NCBI RefSeq assembly: GCF_016863395.1
Contig: NZ_BOOU01000010.1
Span: forward strand, 16,667 to 80,666
Direction: 5' to 3'
Length of the DNA stretch: 64,000 bases
Source of the DNA: Sphaerisporangium rufum
GTDB lineage: Bacteria; Actinomycetota; Actinomycetes; Streptosporangiales; Streptosporangiaceae
The translations under genes and the position numbers were made by a program. Of this stretch, positions 17,478-25,913 are shown piece after piece. A model generated the notes under the pieces. It had not been told where the DNA came from, made no database searches, and worked only from the letters and a program-made list of their open reading frames with translations. The first letter of the stretch is position 1, and the number at the start of each line of letters is the position of its first letter.

Positions 17478-17812
17478 GCCGCATGGTCTCCGTGATCATG
17501 GATGTACTGGGCGAAGGCCTCTCGCGCCAATTGGGACACGGTTTTGCCCTGACGCTCAGCCAGGGCCCTGGCGGCGGCCTTCTCTTCGGCGGTGAGGCGG
17601 AAGGTGACCTGCGGCGACCATTCGCCGGGCGCGCTGAGCGAGGGGCGGCCCACCGATCGCCGGACATGGTCCACGGCGGCGTCCACGTATGCTTGGTCAA
17701 TGCGGTTGCCTCGCCGGTCATAAACCGCCTCGGTTTCAAGATCGACATCAGAGGCATCGTCCAGGGTGAGATCCACATCGTCCGGTGGCCAGTCACCGCG
17801 GTATTCGGTCAT
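17474..17812 (-). CDS. CopG/RHH-type antitoxin
   Basis: 112 residues; ATG at 17812 with AGGAGGATCAAGCC upstream. The acidic N-terminal half (PDDVDLTLDDASDVDLETE) is followed by a C-terminal ribbon-helix-helix (SPQVTFRLTAEEKAAARALA, then EAFAQYIHD). The start overlaps the stop of the upstream toxin-like gene by 4 bp, and its own stop overlaps the next start. Order is toxin then antitoxin. It should bind the inverted repeat at 18060-18078 and repress the operon. Confidence 0.8.
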   Translation of the reverse strand: MTEYRGDWPPDDVDLTLDDASDVDLETEAVYDRRGNRIDQAYVDAAVDHVRRSVGRPSLSAPGEWSPQVTFRLTAEEKAAARALAERQGKTVSQLAREAFAQYIHDHGDHAA

Positions 17813-18054
17813 GGCTTGATCCTCCTGAGTGCGGTCGGCATGACGTGAATGACCAGCAGATACTTCTCCGTCAGTACCGCGATGACCTCCAGTTCCAAGC
17901 CGCGGTCGTCCGGGCCCAGCCAGTGCCACTGTTCATCCATGTGCGGTCCGGGCGGCGACACTACTTTGGGCGGGCCGGCGCGCATGACATGCATGGCTCG
18001 TCCCTTGCCGATGCGGTGCTTCCGAGCTGACTGCGTGAACCTGATTCTACGCAT
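17809..18054 (-). CDS. Toxin-like protein of a CopG-linked TA module
   Basis: 81 residues from the ATG at 18054 (a TTG at 18060 is in frame). Basic start (RRIRFTQSARKHRIGKGRA), an ELEVIAVLTEKYLLVIHVMP beta-rich end and an MRR.R..K.R tail. Size and pattern fit a BrnT/RelE-like ribonuclease-type toxin of actinobacterial TA modules, though I cannot name the family. Coupled to the antitoxin by an ATGA overlap and preceded directly by a perfect inverted repeat. Confidence 0.72.
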   Translation of the reverse strand: MRRIRFTQSARKHRIGKGRAMHVMRAGPPKVVSPPGPHMDEQWHWLGPDDRGLELEVIAVLTEKYLLVIHVMPTALRRIKP

Positions 18055-18059
18055 CGCCA

Positions 18060-18078
18060 AATTGTGTCATGCACAATT
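18060..18078. promoter_or_regulatory. Perfect inverted repeat at TA promoter
   Basis: AATTGTG and CACAATT are separated by 5 bp, immediately upstream of the toxin start at 18054 in an AT-rich patch. This is the expected place and size for the autoregulatory operator bound by the RHH antitoxin. Inferred from position and symmetry. Confidence 0.6.
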
Positions 18079-18266
18079 ACCGATGACACTACTTTCTGTG
18101 AGAGAAGCTTTGCTTAGTGTGGCGACGGTCTCGATGGGCCGATCTGTCCAGAGGAGGGAAGGCTCCGGCCGCAGTGCCTCCGATGTGCGATTCGACCTCC
18201 GGACGATGACTGCCGATCGTGAAGCAATTCTCAGGCGGGTGAGGGCGCGGAGTGAGCCTCGCGGGG

Positions 18267-18830
18267 TCAGTCTTCGTCGGCGGGGAGGGCGAAGAAGCGG
18301 AGGTACATGGGGCGGGAGCCGGGCGGGGCGTCCTCGGGGCGGTGGCTGTACTTCTTCAGCAGCGCCATGTAGGCCTCGAAGAACTCGTCGAACTCCGCCT
18401 GGGTCAGCCAGCCGAGCCCGCGTGAGCCCTTCGCCCACTGGGGATCGCGCCGGTAGGCCTCGGGGAAGCGGTCGAACAGCACCCGGTCCTCGTCCATGCC
18501 GATCCGGTGGAACTCGGCGAGCACCGCGCGGTCTTCCGGGGCGACCTGGTCGGGGGTGGGCAGCCGCATGTCGCGGGGGACCTCGGCGCGGCGCCACCAG
18601 CGTTCCCGGCCGCCGGACCGCTCCGGGATCTCCTCGATGAAGCCGTACTTCTCCAGCTGCCGCAGGTGGTAGCTGGTGGTGCCGGTCTTGGCGTCGAGCA
18701 GCTCGCCGATCGTGGTCGAGGTGGCCGGCCCGTGCACGTTGAGGTGGCGCAGGATGAGCCGGCGCATCGGGTGGGCGAGCGCCCGGAGCCTGGCCGGGTC
18801 GTCGAGCAGGAACGGCTCCTCATCCTTCAT
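18267..18830 (-). CDS. ArsR-family winged-helix regulator
   Basis: 187 residues from the ATG at 18830; the frame is open further but the extra residues overlap the operator. The winged helix is at residues 10-85 (RLRALAHPMRRLILRHL, then GTTSYHLRQLEKYGFIEE). No metal-binding CxC motif is present, so it is not a metal sensor of the classical type. The C-terminal half is helical, as in the ArsR-like repressors that control hydrolases or transporters. Divergent from the alpha/beta-hydrolase at 18909, with two palindromes between. Confidence 0.86.
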   Translation of the reverse strand: MKDEEPFLLDDPARLRALAHPMRRLILRHLNVHGPATSTTIGELLDAKTGTTSYHLRQLEKYGFIEEIPERSGGRERWWRRAEVPRDMRLPTPDQVAPEDRAVLAEFHRIGMDEDRVLFDRFPEAYRRDPQWAKGSRGLGWLTQAEFDEFFEAYMALLKKYSHRPEDAPPGSRPMYLRFFALPADED

Positions 18831-18858
18831 GATGAACACCCTACTCCTGCCGAAGGAT

Positions 18859-18895
18859 ATCTGCAGATGTTCCTTTGCCGAGAAGTCTCTGCAGA
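18859..18895. promoter_or_regulatory. Paired TCTGCAGA operators in divergent promoter
   Basis: TCTGCAGA palindromes lie at 18860-18867 (inside ATCTGCAGAT) and at 18888-18895, with centres 28 bp apart, in the 78-bp region between the ArsR gene and the hydrolase. Two identical half-turn-spaced sites strongly suggest binding of the ArsR dimer controlling both genes. Confidence 0.65.
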
Positions 18896-18908
18896 CTATC
18901 TTCGGCAC

Positions 18909-20327
18909 ATGACCCGACTTCTTGCCCTACTCGCCGCGCTGTACCTGGTCACCGTCCCGGTGGCCGCCGAGGCGTCCGCGCCTCCGCCTGCCGTCCCGCC
19001 GGACCTCACCGCGACCGAGGTGAGCTTCCGCGGCGCCGGCGACCTCACCCTGCACGGCACCGTCCTGTCGCCGGCCGGTGCCAAGACCGCCCGGCCCGGC
19101 ATCGTGCTGGTGCACGGCGCCGGCACCGGTACCCCGCGCACCAAGCTGATGGGGGAGGCCGTCGAGTTCGCCCGGCGCGGGCTGTCGGTGCTGGTCTACG
19201 ACAAGCAGGTCGCGGGCTACTCGCTGTTCCACCGCTCCTACTCGCGGCTCGCCGACGACGCGCTCGGCGCGGTGGCCACCCTGCGCCGCCAGCCCGGCGT
19301 CGACCCGGCCAAGGTCGGCGTCTGGGGGCTCAGCGAGGGCGGCTGGGTGGCGCCGATCGCGGCCGCCCGCTCAGCGGACGTCGCCTTCGTCGTGCTGGTG
19401 GGCGCCAACGGCCTGCCGCCGCTGCGCCAGCAGACCTGGGCGGTGGCCGCCGGGCTGCGCAAGGCCGGGGTGTCCGGCTCGCTGGTCGACCGGGCCGAGC
19501 ACAACCTGTACCGGGTGATCGCCGACGGCGGGATGTTCCCCGAGCCCTACTACGACCCCGCGCCGACCATCGGTGCCATCCGCCGGCCGGTGCTCGGCAT
19601 ATGGGGCACCCACGACCTGCTCACCCCGCCGGCGGAGAGCCCGCCGATCTTCGCCGAAGCCTTGGAGAAGGGCGGGAACAAGCACTACACCTTCCGCTTC
19701 TTCCCCGGCGCCGACCACGCCGCCCACCAGACCCCGGACGGCGGCGTCACCCGGCTGCCGGAACTGGCCCCCGGCTACGCCGACCTGGTCGGCTCGTGGG
19801 TCCGCGACGTCACCGCCGGCCGCCCGCCCGTGGCCGGGACCTCCGGGCCCGCCCCGGTGCAGGCCACGCGCACCCGACCGACCACGCCGCCCGCGTGGTG
19901 GGAGTCGGCGCCGATGCAACTGGCCGCCCTGGTGCTGATGCTGGCCGCGTTCGCCGGCTACCCGCTGGTCGCGCTGGTCCGGCGGCTGCGCGGCCGATCC
20001 CGGACGCCGATCAGCCGGGCCGGGCGGTTGCTCAGCGCCGGCGGGCTCACCGTGGTGCTCGGCGGGTTCTGCTACCTGGGATACCTGATGATGACCGGCG
20101 GCAAGCTCGCCACCACCGGGCCGGTGCTCGCCGGGCGTCCGGTCATCTGGCTGGCGCTGCAGGCGCTCGCGGTGGCCGCGGTGGTCGCCGCCGTCCGGGT
20201 CGCGGTGGCCTGGCGGCGCGCCCGGAACGCCGCGCCGCGCGGCGAGCGGGTACGGCTCGGCCTGCTGCTCGCCGGCGGCGCGGTGCTCGTCCCGTGGGCC
20301 CTGTACTGGGGCCTGCTGCTGCCTTGA
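18909..20327 (+). CDS. Exported/membrane alpha/beta-hydrolase
   Basis: 472 residues. The ATG at 18909 gives a signal peptide (LLALLAALYLVTVPVAAEASA). The alpha/beta-hydrolase domain covers about 40-330, with VLVHGAGTG (oxyanion region), nucleophile elbow GLSEGGW, an Asp in GIWGTHDLL and the His in GADHAAH. Three or four hydrophobic helices follow (about 345-470), so the enzyme is anchored at the outer membrane face. Substrate is unknown. Divergent from and probably repressed by the ArsR protein through the TCTGCAGA sites. Confidence 0.87.
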   Translation: MTRLLALLAALYLVTVPVAAEASAPPPAVPPDLTATEVSFRGAGDLTLHGTVLSPAGAKTARPGIVLVHGAGTGTPRTKLMGEAVEFARRGLSVLVYDKQVAGYSLFHRSYSRLADDALGAVATLRRQPGVDPAKVGVWGLSEGGWVAPIAAARSADVAFVVLVGANGLPPLRQQTWAVAAGLRKAGVSGSLVDRAEHNLYRVIADGGMFPEPYYDPAPTIGAIRRPVLGIWGTHDLLTPPAESPPIFAEALEKGGNKHYTFRFFPGADHAAHQTPDGGVTRLPELAPGYADLVGSWVRDVTAGRPPVAGTSGPAPVQATRTRPTTPPAWWESAPMQLAALVLMLAAFAGYPLVALVRRLRGRSRTPISRAGRLLSAGGLTVVLGGFCYLGYLMMTGGKLATTGPVLAGRPVIWLALQALAVAAVVAAVRVAVAWRRARNAAPRGERVRLGLLLAGGAVLVPWALYWGLLLP

Positions 20328-20446
20328 GCGTGAGCCCTCGGCGTTGATCCGGCTTCGGTCCGGCGGTCCGGTGGCATGGTCTGCTCCGCTGAGCGGGAGC
20401 CCTGGCCCCGAGTACCGGCCGGCGGACCGCCTGTGGATCGCCGGGC

Positions 20447-20490
20447 GGGAGACGGCCGGGAGACGGCCGGGAGACGGCCGGGAGACGGGT
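20447..20490. repeat. 11-bp tandem repeat, four copies
   Basis: GGGAGACGGCC is repeated head to tail (20447-20457, 20458-20468, 20469-20479, then a slightly different fourth copy). It lies in the 270-bp gap between the hydrolase stop (20327) and the convergent FnIII gene end (20598); the rest of that gap shows no gene. Probably simple slippage. Confidence 0.8.
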
Positions 20491-20597
20491 GGTGCCGGCG
20501 CGCGGGGGCGCGCCGAGCGTGCGCCGCCTGCCGGGCGCGCCCGCGGCGGGACGCGCCCGGATGGCGCGATGTCAGCGCGTCAGGCCGGAACCGCCGG

Positions 20598-21443
20598 TCA
20601 CGGCGCCGGCGGCGGGGTCGGCGACGACGGCGTCGGCGTTATGGTCGGCGGGATGGTCGGGCGCGGCGGGACGTAGGTGTAGGGGTTGGACGGGGTGGTC
20701 AGGGTGCCGTCTGGGTTGTGCGCCACCACCTGCCAGGTATAGGTGTTAACGGCGTCGACCCCCGCCAGCGTGCGCGTGAGTCCGTGCTCGTAGCTGTACA
20801 CCCAGCCGGTCGGCGTCCGGCGGAACAGGGAGTGAGAGATCGGCGAGGTGATCTGCCCGTTCCAGGTGATCAGGATGGTCTGGTAGTCGGCCATGCCGGC
20901 GTAGCGCAGGTCGGTGTCGGGTTCCGGCGTCACCGTGCCCGGGGTGGGGCTCGGCGCCGGTCCCCGCCGGGTGGCCGTCCCCTTGGCGAGCAGCGAGGCC
21001 AGGCCGCGGTTGCCGGCCGCGTCCACCGCGACCACGTTGAACAGGTAGTCCGTGCCGGGCGTCAGCCCGGTGACCAGAGCGTTGACCTGGACGTGCGAGA
21101 CGGAGACGACGGTGGCGCGCACCGGGTTCCACGTTCTGGAGGCGGCGTCGGGTGAGTACTTCCAGCCGAACACCTCGTATCGGACGACCCTCACATTGTC
21201 GGTCGAGGGTGTCCAGCGCAGGCCGACGGCGCCGTTGCGCGGGACGCTGTAGGCGGTGAGCCCCATGGGCTCGCTGGGCGCGGTGGTGTCGGCGGCGACC
21301 GCGCCGGCCTGCGCCTTTGTGGCGACGGTGGTGCCGGAGGCGGGCGCCTGGGCGGCGCCGAGGACGGCGGCGGTGGTCGTGGCCGCGACGGCGCCGATCA
21401 GCAGGCCGCGCAGCGCGGCTCCGCGGTGACGAGCAGATGGCAT
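20598..21443 (-). CDS. Secreted fibronectin type III protein
   Basis: 281 residues with a Sec signal peptide (RGLLIGAVAATTTAAVLGAA). One clear FnIII domain covers residues 55-135 (PSEPMGLTAYSVPRNGAVGLRW, DNVRVVRYEVFGW, VNALVTGLTPGTDYLFNVVAVD). A second, diverged one covers about 165-255. The C-terminus is a Pro/Thr linker (PPTITPTPSSPTPPPAP) that in the paralog at 21811 leads to a CBM2; here the binding module is absent. Probably a truncated or accessory secreted polysaccharide-binding protein. Confidence 0.85.
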   Translation of the reverse strand: MPSARHRGAALRGLLIGAVAATTTAAVLGAAQAPASGTTVATKAQAGAVAADTTAPSEPMGLTAYSVPRNGAVGLRWTPSTDNVRVVRYEVFGWKYSPDAASRTWNPVRATVVSVSHVQVNALVTGLTPGTDYLFNVVAVDAAGNRGLASLLAKGTATRRGPAPSPTPGTVTPEPDTDLRYAGMADYQTILITWNGQITSPISHSLFRRTPTGWVYSYEHGLTRTLAGVDAVNTYTWQVVAHNPDGTLTTPSNPYTYVPPRPTIPPTITPTPSSPTPPPAP

Positions 21444-21747
21444 GACATGCCTTTCTCATCGGGTGGCCAGGTGCTGGGCGCCCTGGCCTTGACTGCCGGA
21501 CTCAGCGGTCCCGGTGGACGCGTACCAGGTCCTTGAGCGGTACCGGCCGGGCCGGCTCCCGGCGGGAACGGTTCACCGGCCGGAAGGCCGGCGTACCGTG
21601 AGGTCGACGGATGGGTGGGGCGCCGGCGGCGTGGTCCACCCCACGCGCGGGCGGCGCCGGTGGCGCGGCTCCCCGCGGCGGCGGGCCACGGTGCCGGCCC
21701 GGACCGGGCGGGCCGTCACCAGGGTGACGACGGCCCTCCCGGTGCGC

Positions 21748-21855
21748 ACGGCGTCGGCTCGTCGTGCACCGACCGCCGTTCAGGGTGAGGGCGGTGGGCC
21801 GGGTACGGCGTCAGCTCGCCGTGCAGGGACCGCCGTTCAGGGTGAAGGCGGTGGG
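21748..21855. repeat. Duplicated 3' end of the CBM2 coding sequence
   Basis: About 50 bp encoding the last residues of the CBM2 (TAFTLNGGPCTAS) at 21805-21855 recur, slightly diverged, at 21748-21798 just past the stop. The period is about 57 bp. This looks like a partial tandem duplication or the scar of recombination with another CBM2 gene. Confidence 0.75.
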
Positions 21856-23022
21856 TTGCGGGTTGCTCCCGGCGGAGGTGCCGTTGAAGCCGATCAGCAA
21901 GGACTGCCCGGGGTCGATCCGGGCGTTCCAGCCGAGCCCGGTCGCCGAGACCGCCGTGCCGGACTGGGCCCAGGTCGCCGACCAGCCCGACACCAGGCGC
22001 TGGGTGGTGAGCGGGAAGGCGAACCCCAGCCGCCAGCCGATGATCGGCGTGCTCCCGGTGTTCCTGATGGTGATCCAGACGGTGAACCCGGGGTCCCAGC
22101 CGGTCGCCCGGTAGGCGACGTCGCAGGCGGGCGTGACCGTCGGGGTCGGGGTCGGGGTCGGGCTGCCCGGCGGCTTCGTCGGGTAGGCGTACTGGTAGGT
22201 GGCGGCGTTGGACGGGCCGCTCAGCGTGCCGGTCGCGTCGTGTGCCACCACCTGGAAGGTGTAGGCGTAACCGCCTTCGGTCCGGGCCTGCGTGCGCGGC
22301 AGCGTGCTCTCCACCTCGTGGCGCCATTCGGTGGCCGAGCGGCGGAAGGCCGAGTAGGTGATCGCGGGCCCGGCGTTGTTGCCGCTCCACGACAGCCACA
22401 CCGGGTCCGGCGTCGGGCCGTAGGAGATGGCCAGGTTGGACGGCGCGACCGGGGTGGCGGGGACCGGGCTCGGCCGCGGCGTCGGCGGCTCCGACATGGC
22501 CTCGGCCTGCGCCAGCAGCGTGGGCACGCTCCGGTTCCCGGCGGCGTCCACCGCCACCACGTAGAACAGGTAGTCCTGGTACGGCGTCAGGCCGGTCGCG
22601 TAGACCTGGACCTCGTTCTCCGGAGACGGGGTGACCGGGAAGGTCTGCACCCGGCTGAACGGGACGTCCCCGCTGCCGCTGAACGACCAGGCGTACACCT
22701 CGTAGCCGGTGACGCCCACGTCGTCGGTGGACGGCTTCCAGCGCAGGCCGACCGCGCCGTTGGAGTAGACGGTGAAGGGGGCGAAGTCGCCCGGCGTGCT
22801 GGGCGGGGTGGTGTCGGCGTCGGCCATGCCCGCCCGTGCCCGGACGAGCGCCGCCGGCTCGGCGGCGGGCGCGCCGGCGTGCCTGGCGGCGGCGGGTACG
22901 GCGGCGGGGGTGGAGCCGGCGGCGGCCGGGCCGGCGCCGAGCACGGCGGCGGTGGCGGCCGCCACGACCGAGCCGATCAGCAGGCCGCGCACGGCGGCCC
23001 CTCGATGGCGGGCGAAGGGCAT
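21811..23022 (-). CDS. Secreted protein with FnIII domains and C-terminal CBM2
   Basis: 403 residues, paralog of the 20598 gene with a near-identical start (MPFARHRGAAVRGLLIG). Signal peptide about 1-35, FnIII at 73-160, a second FnIII-like domain at 195-290, a Pro/Thr linker, then a family 2 carbohydrate-binding module (about 300-403, ending GPCTAS) with the paired Cys and Trp residues of cellulose/chitin-binding members (VSGWSATW, LGWNARI). There is no catalytic domain, so it is a binding or adhesion factor. A homologous intergenic element lies 270 bp upstream. Confidence 0.9.
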   Translation of the reverse strand: MPFARHRGAAVRGLLIGSVVAAATAAVLGAGPAAAGSTPAAVPAAARHAGAPAAEPAALVRARAGMADADTTPPSTPGDFAPFTVYSNGAVGLRWKPSTDDVGVTGYEVYAWSFSGSGDVPFSRVQTFPVTPSPENEVQVYATGLTPYQDYLFYVVAVDAAGNRSVPTLLAQAEAMSEPPTPRPSPVPATPVAPSNLAISYGPTPDPVWLSWSGNNAGPAITYSAFRRSATEWRHEVESTLPRTQARTEGGYAYTFQVVAHDATGTLSGPSNAATYQYAYPTKPPGSPTPTPTPTVTPACDVAYRATGWDPGFTVWITIRNTGSTPIIGWRLGFAFPLTTQRLVSGWSATWAQSGTAVSATGLGWNARIDPGQSLLIGFNGTSAGSNPQPTAFTLNGGPCTAS

Positions 23023-23290
23023 GGCTAGCCTCTCTTGTCGGGCGGCCAGGATGCTGGGCGGGGCCTGGCCGCGAGGTGCCGGTCAAGAGGGGTGGAGCCG
23101 TCGGACGCGTACGCGACGCCGGTGCGGCCGGCCGCCGGGACGCGATCCGCCCCGCGGGCCCGGCCGGAGCCTGGCCACCGTTCGCCGCGCCGACTCCCCC
23201 GTAGCGGGCCATCCCCCGGGAAGGCCCTGCCGAGATCGTCTGGCGCCGGATTGATCGGGTCAATGGTCGCCCGAGCGGAAACGCGTCGAG

Positions 23291-23357
23291 GGAGGTCAGC
23301 AGCGGTACGTCGTTGATTGGTGCCTGAAATTTTCAGATATGAAACGAACCGTTTCGG
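23291..23357. repeat. 67-bp intergenic element, copy A
   Basis: It starts with GGAGGTCAGC, has a central CTGAAATTTTCAG palindrome running into ATATG, and ends ACCGTTTCGG. A homologous 67-bp element with the same order of blocks lies at 28464-28530. Both sit upstream of minus-strand genes for secreted proteins. The palindrome and the CGAAACGGTTCG part (read on the minus strand) look like a regulator-binding site. Confidence 0.55.
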
Positions 23358-23360
23358 TGC

Positions 23361-23696
23361 CTACCCTTCCGTCGACGGCACGTCGCTCCACCGGAACCAT
23401 GCGTCCGGCCCGCTGATGTGGAGGAGAAAGCCGGCCACCGGCCGGCCGTCCGGAGCCACCAGCTCCATCTCGTCGGCGATGCGCGCGTACGCCGCCTCCC
23501 AGGCGTCGTGATCGATCTCTTCTCCCGATTCGATGACCTCGAGGAGGGCCAGTTCTTCGGCGAACAGCGGTTCCACCGCCGCGTATCCGGCACGGGCCGC
23601 GAAGCGTCCGGACAGCCACGGGAAATCCCCCGAGTCCACCCGGATCTCGCCTATTACCTCTCCGCCACGGCGCAAGCGCCAGATCTGTTCCTCCAT
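23361..23696 (-). CDS. Small cytoplasmic protein of unknown function
   Basis: 111 residues with well-structured composition (EEQIWRLRRGGEVIGEI at the start, AGFLLHISGPDAWFRWSD at the end) and no signal peptide. It matches a type of short hypothetical protein common in actinomycetes, possibly with an immunity-like fold; no function is known. The start is 46 bp from the PatG-domain gene end, in the same direction. Confidence 0.72.
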   Translation of the reverse strand: MEEQIWRLRRGGEVIGEIRVDSGDFPWLSGRFAARAGYAAVEPLFAEELALLEVIESGEEIDHDAWEAAYARIADEMELVAPDGRPVAGFLLHISGPDAWFRWSDVPSTEG

Positions 23697-23742
23697 GCGC
23701 CGGACGTTACCGCCCCTTCGGGCCGGGGGCGGTACCGGTCAG

Positions 23743-24597
23743 TCAGCGGTCGTAGTACGGCGTGAGCGTGCCGGCCAGGAAGGGGAACACCTCGGTGACG
23801 TCCACCTTCACCGCGAACCGCTCCGGAACGCCGGTGGCGCGGTCGGCGAAGGTGAACACCACGTTCACCAGCGTCCGCACCCCGGACAGCCGGGAGGGGA
23901 GCACCTCCACGCCGGTCAGCGCCGAGCCGCGCGCGAACTGCTCGGTCGCCCGCGCGTAGACGAGCGGATAGCGGACGGTCAGGTAGTTCAGCGCCCGGTG
24001 CTCGTCGGCGGCGCCCGCGTTGTCGGCGAGCCGGGAGAGCCGGGCGAGAACCTCCCGGGCGGCGGCACGGAAGGCGTCCTCCGGCAGGTCGTCCGGGCAC
24101 GGGATCGCCGCCAGGAACGACTCGGTGTCGAACGAGTAGATCTGGTCGAAGGCCACCATCGGCACGACCAGCCCGTTGCACCGGTCCGCGGGCGCCGGCG
24201 GCCCCAGCGCCCCGATGACCACGTCGACGTCCTGCGCCGCCGGCGCGGGCCGGACCGCGTCGATCAGCAGGTCCAGGTCGGTGGCGTCCCGGGGCACCAG
24301 CAGGTAGGTGTCCATCCCCTCGACGGTGAGGACCCAGCACAGCTTGCGGACCAGGTACCGGTTGGCCGGGTCGGCGAGCACCTCGCGGGTCGCCTGCCGG
24401 TCGGTCAGCCCGAGCGTGTCCGCCCGCCCGACGGCCTGCGCGAACTCCTTCTCGACGCCCAGGCTGGGGAATCGGGGTTCGATCCGGCCGATCGCGTACA
24501 CGAATCGCGGCCGCGCGGCCGGGGGCGCCGGATCGAGCATGCCGGTCGCCGCCGGTTCGACGGGCGTCCCGGCCGGTTCCTCCGAAGCGGTGAGCAT
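23743..24597 (-). CDS. PatG C-terminal domain protein
   Basis: 284 residues. Residues 30-284 match the non-catalytic C-terminal domain of PatG-type cyanobactin macrocyclases (FVYAIGRIEPRFPSLGVEKE, DNAGAADEHRALNYL, VTEVFPFLAGTLTPYYDR). No protease triad is present; a separate S8 protease is encoded by the gene at 25065. It therefore appears as a stand-alone PatG module in a split arrangement. No YcaO or PatD-like enzyme is seen nearby. Function in peptide maturation is inferred. Confidence 0.85.
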   Translation of the reverse strand: MLTASEEPAGTPVEPAATGMLDPAPPAARPRFVYAIGRIEPRFPSLGVEKEFAQAVGRADTLGLTDRQATREVLADPANRYLVRKLCWVLTVEGMDTYLLVPRDATDLDLLIDAVRPAPAAQDVDVVIGALGPPAPADRCNGLVVPMVAFDQIYSFDTESFLAAIPCPDDLPEDAFRAAAREVLARLSRLADNAGAADEHRALNYLTVRYPLVYARATEQFARGSALTGVEVLPSRLSGVRTLVNVVFTFADRATGVPERFAVKVDVTEVFPFLAGTLTPYYDR

Positions 24598-24792
24598 GGG
24601 TGTGTCCTTTCAGCGGTGGCAGGTCCCGGTCGGGCCGGGGTTGAGCAGGAGAGGGGGATCGGCGGAGTGCGGCGCCGGAGCCGCCGAGCGCCGGGACCGG
24701 CCCGGCGGACCGGCTCGGTGGATCGGCCTGGTGGATCGGCCCGGCGCCGGATGGCTCGGAGCCGGTATCGGGGAGCCCGCCCGGCCGTGCGG

Positions 24793-25068
24793 TCAGCGGG
24801 GGGTGAAGCGCACCAGCCGGTCCAGCCGGGCGGCGCGCTCCCCGCAGCCGCCGCAGGGCCGGATGCCGGCCGAGGTGGTGGCCCGTTTGATGACCTCGCC
24901 CAGGCCGATCTCCTCTTCGACCAGGAACCCGGGCAGCCGCACCGCGAAACGGGCCGGCCGGGCGGCCGCACGCGCCTGAGCCTCGTCCGGCTCGGGTAAG
25001 GCCGGTTCGCCGGCGGCCGCCGGTGCCGGCCGTCGCCGGTTGGACGGGGCGGGGTCGTCCGCGGTCAT
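24793..25068 (-). CDS. Small CGGC-motif protein of the PatG/S8 cluster
   Basis: 91 residues; its ATG overlaps the S8 protease stop (ATGA). The Ala/Pro-rich N-terminal half is followed by a conserved tail, GFLVEEEIGLGEVIKRATTS then GIRPCGGCGERAARLDRLV. The CGGC pair may bind metal or be modified. Small size, coupling to a protease and a variable leader-like half plus fixed core-like tail make it a candidate peptide substrate, or alternatively an adaptor. Confidence 0.75.
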   Translation of the reverse strand: MTADDPAPSNRRRPAPAAAGEPALPEPDEAQARAAARPARFAVRLPGFLVEEEIGLGEVIKRATTSAGIRPCGGCGERAARLDRLVRFTPR

Positions 25069-25913
25069 GCGCACCCCTTCCTGGACGATCGGGACAGAGC
25101 CCGGTACAGGCCGGCCGCGTCCAGCAGCGGCGGCACGATGCCGCGCCGCGCCGCGGGGACGCCGGCCAGGGCGTGCCTGACCACACCGCCCGGCAGCTCC
25201 GCGGCGGCCGACCAGGCGAGCGCGATCGCCCCGGTGACCAGCGCGGCGGCCAGGCTGGTGCCGCCCAGCGGGGCGAGCCCGCCGCCCGGGGCCAGGCTGG
25301 GCACCGGTTCGCCGGGGGGGCGGACGCCCCGGCGGCCGATGGAGAACCCGAGGTTCGCGCCCGCGAGCGGCTGCCCGTGCCGGTCGCAGGACGTCACCGG
25401 GACCACCCACGGATGCGAGACCAGCGGCGAGCCGGTCACCTGGCCGGCGTTGCCCGCGGCGGCCACCACGATCACCCCCCGGCCGGCCGCCAGGTCCAGC
25501 GCGTCGCGCAGCTCGCGGTCGGCGAGCGTGGTGGTGACGAAGGCGGCGCTGAGATTGACCAGCCGCACCCCGGCGGCGACGCACTCGGCGATCGCGGCGG
25601 CCACCTCGCCCGGCCGGGCGGTGCGCCCGTCCGGCCCGCCGAGGACGCGCCGGACGACCAGGCGGGCGGCCGGGCAGACGCCGGGCGCGCCGCTGTCCCG
25701 CCGGGCGGCCAGGACCCCGGCCACCTTCGTTCCGTGTCCTTGGTCCGGTCCGGCGGCCCGCGACGGCAGGTGGGTCACCGCGCCGGGCGTGAACCCCGGA
25801 TGGCCGCCGTCGACCGCGCCGTCCAGCAGCCCGATCGTGATCGCCGTGCTGCCTTCGGTGACCGCCATCACCGCGTCCAGGCCGATGAGCCGGGCCCACG
25901 CGCCGTCGGTCAC
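25065..25913 (-). CDS. S8 subtilisin-like serine protease (PatA/PatG-protease-like)
   Basis: 282 residues from the GTG at 25913 that overlaps the upstream stop (GTGA). Catalytic triad: Asp in GLLDGAVDGGHPG, His in DQGHGTKVAGVLA, Ser in GGTSLAAALVTGA. No signal peptide is visible, so it is probably intracellular, as are the cyanobactin proteases. It is coupled to the Cys-rich peptide upstream and the CGGC protein downstream. Likely acts on a cluster-encoded peptide (inference). Confidence 0.87.
   Translation of the reverse strand: MTDGAWARLIGLDAVMAVTEGSTAITIGLLDGAVDGGHPGFTPGAVTHLPSRAAGPDQGHGTKVAGVLAARRDSGAPGVCPAARLVVRRVLGGPDGRTARPGEVAAAIAECVAAGVRLVNLSAAFVTTTLADRELRDALDLAAGRGVIVVAAAGNAGQVTGSPLVSHPWVVPVTSCDRHGQPLAGANLGFSIGRRGVRPPGEPVPSLAPGGGLAPLGGTSLAAALVTGAIALAWSAAAELPGGVVRHALAGVPAARRGIVPPLLDAAGLYRALSRSSRKGCA

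Noticed and set aside
20447..20490. Tandem 11-bp repeats as a possible CRISPR or origin element
   Set aside because: There are only four short adjacent units with no spacers and no AT-rich or DnaA-box context.
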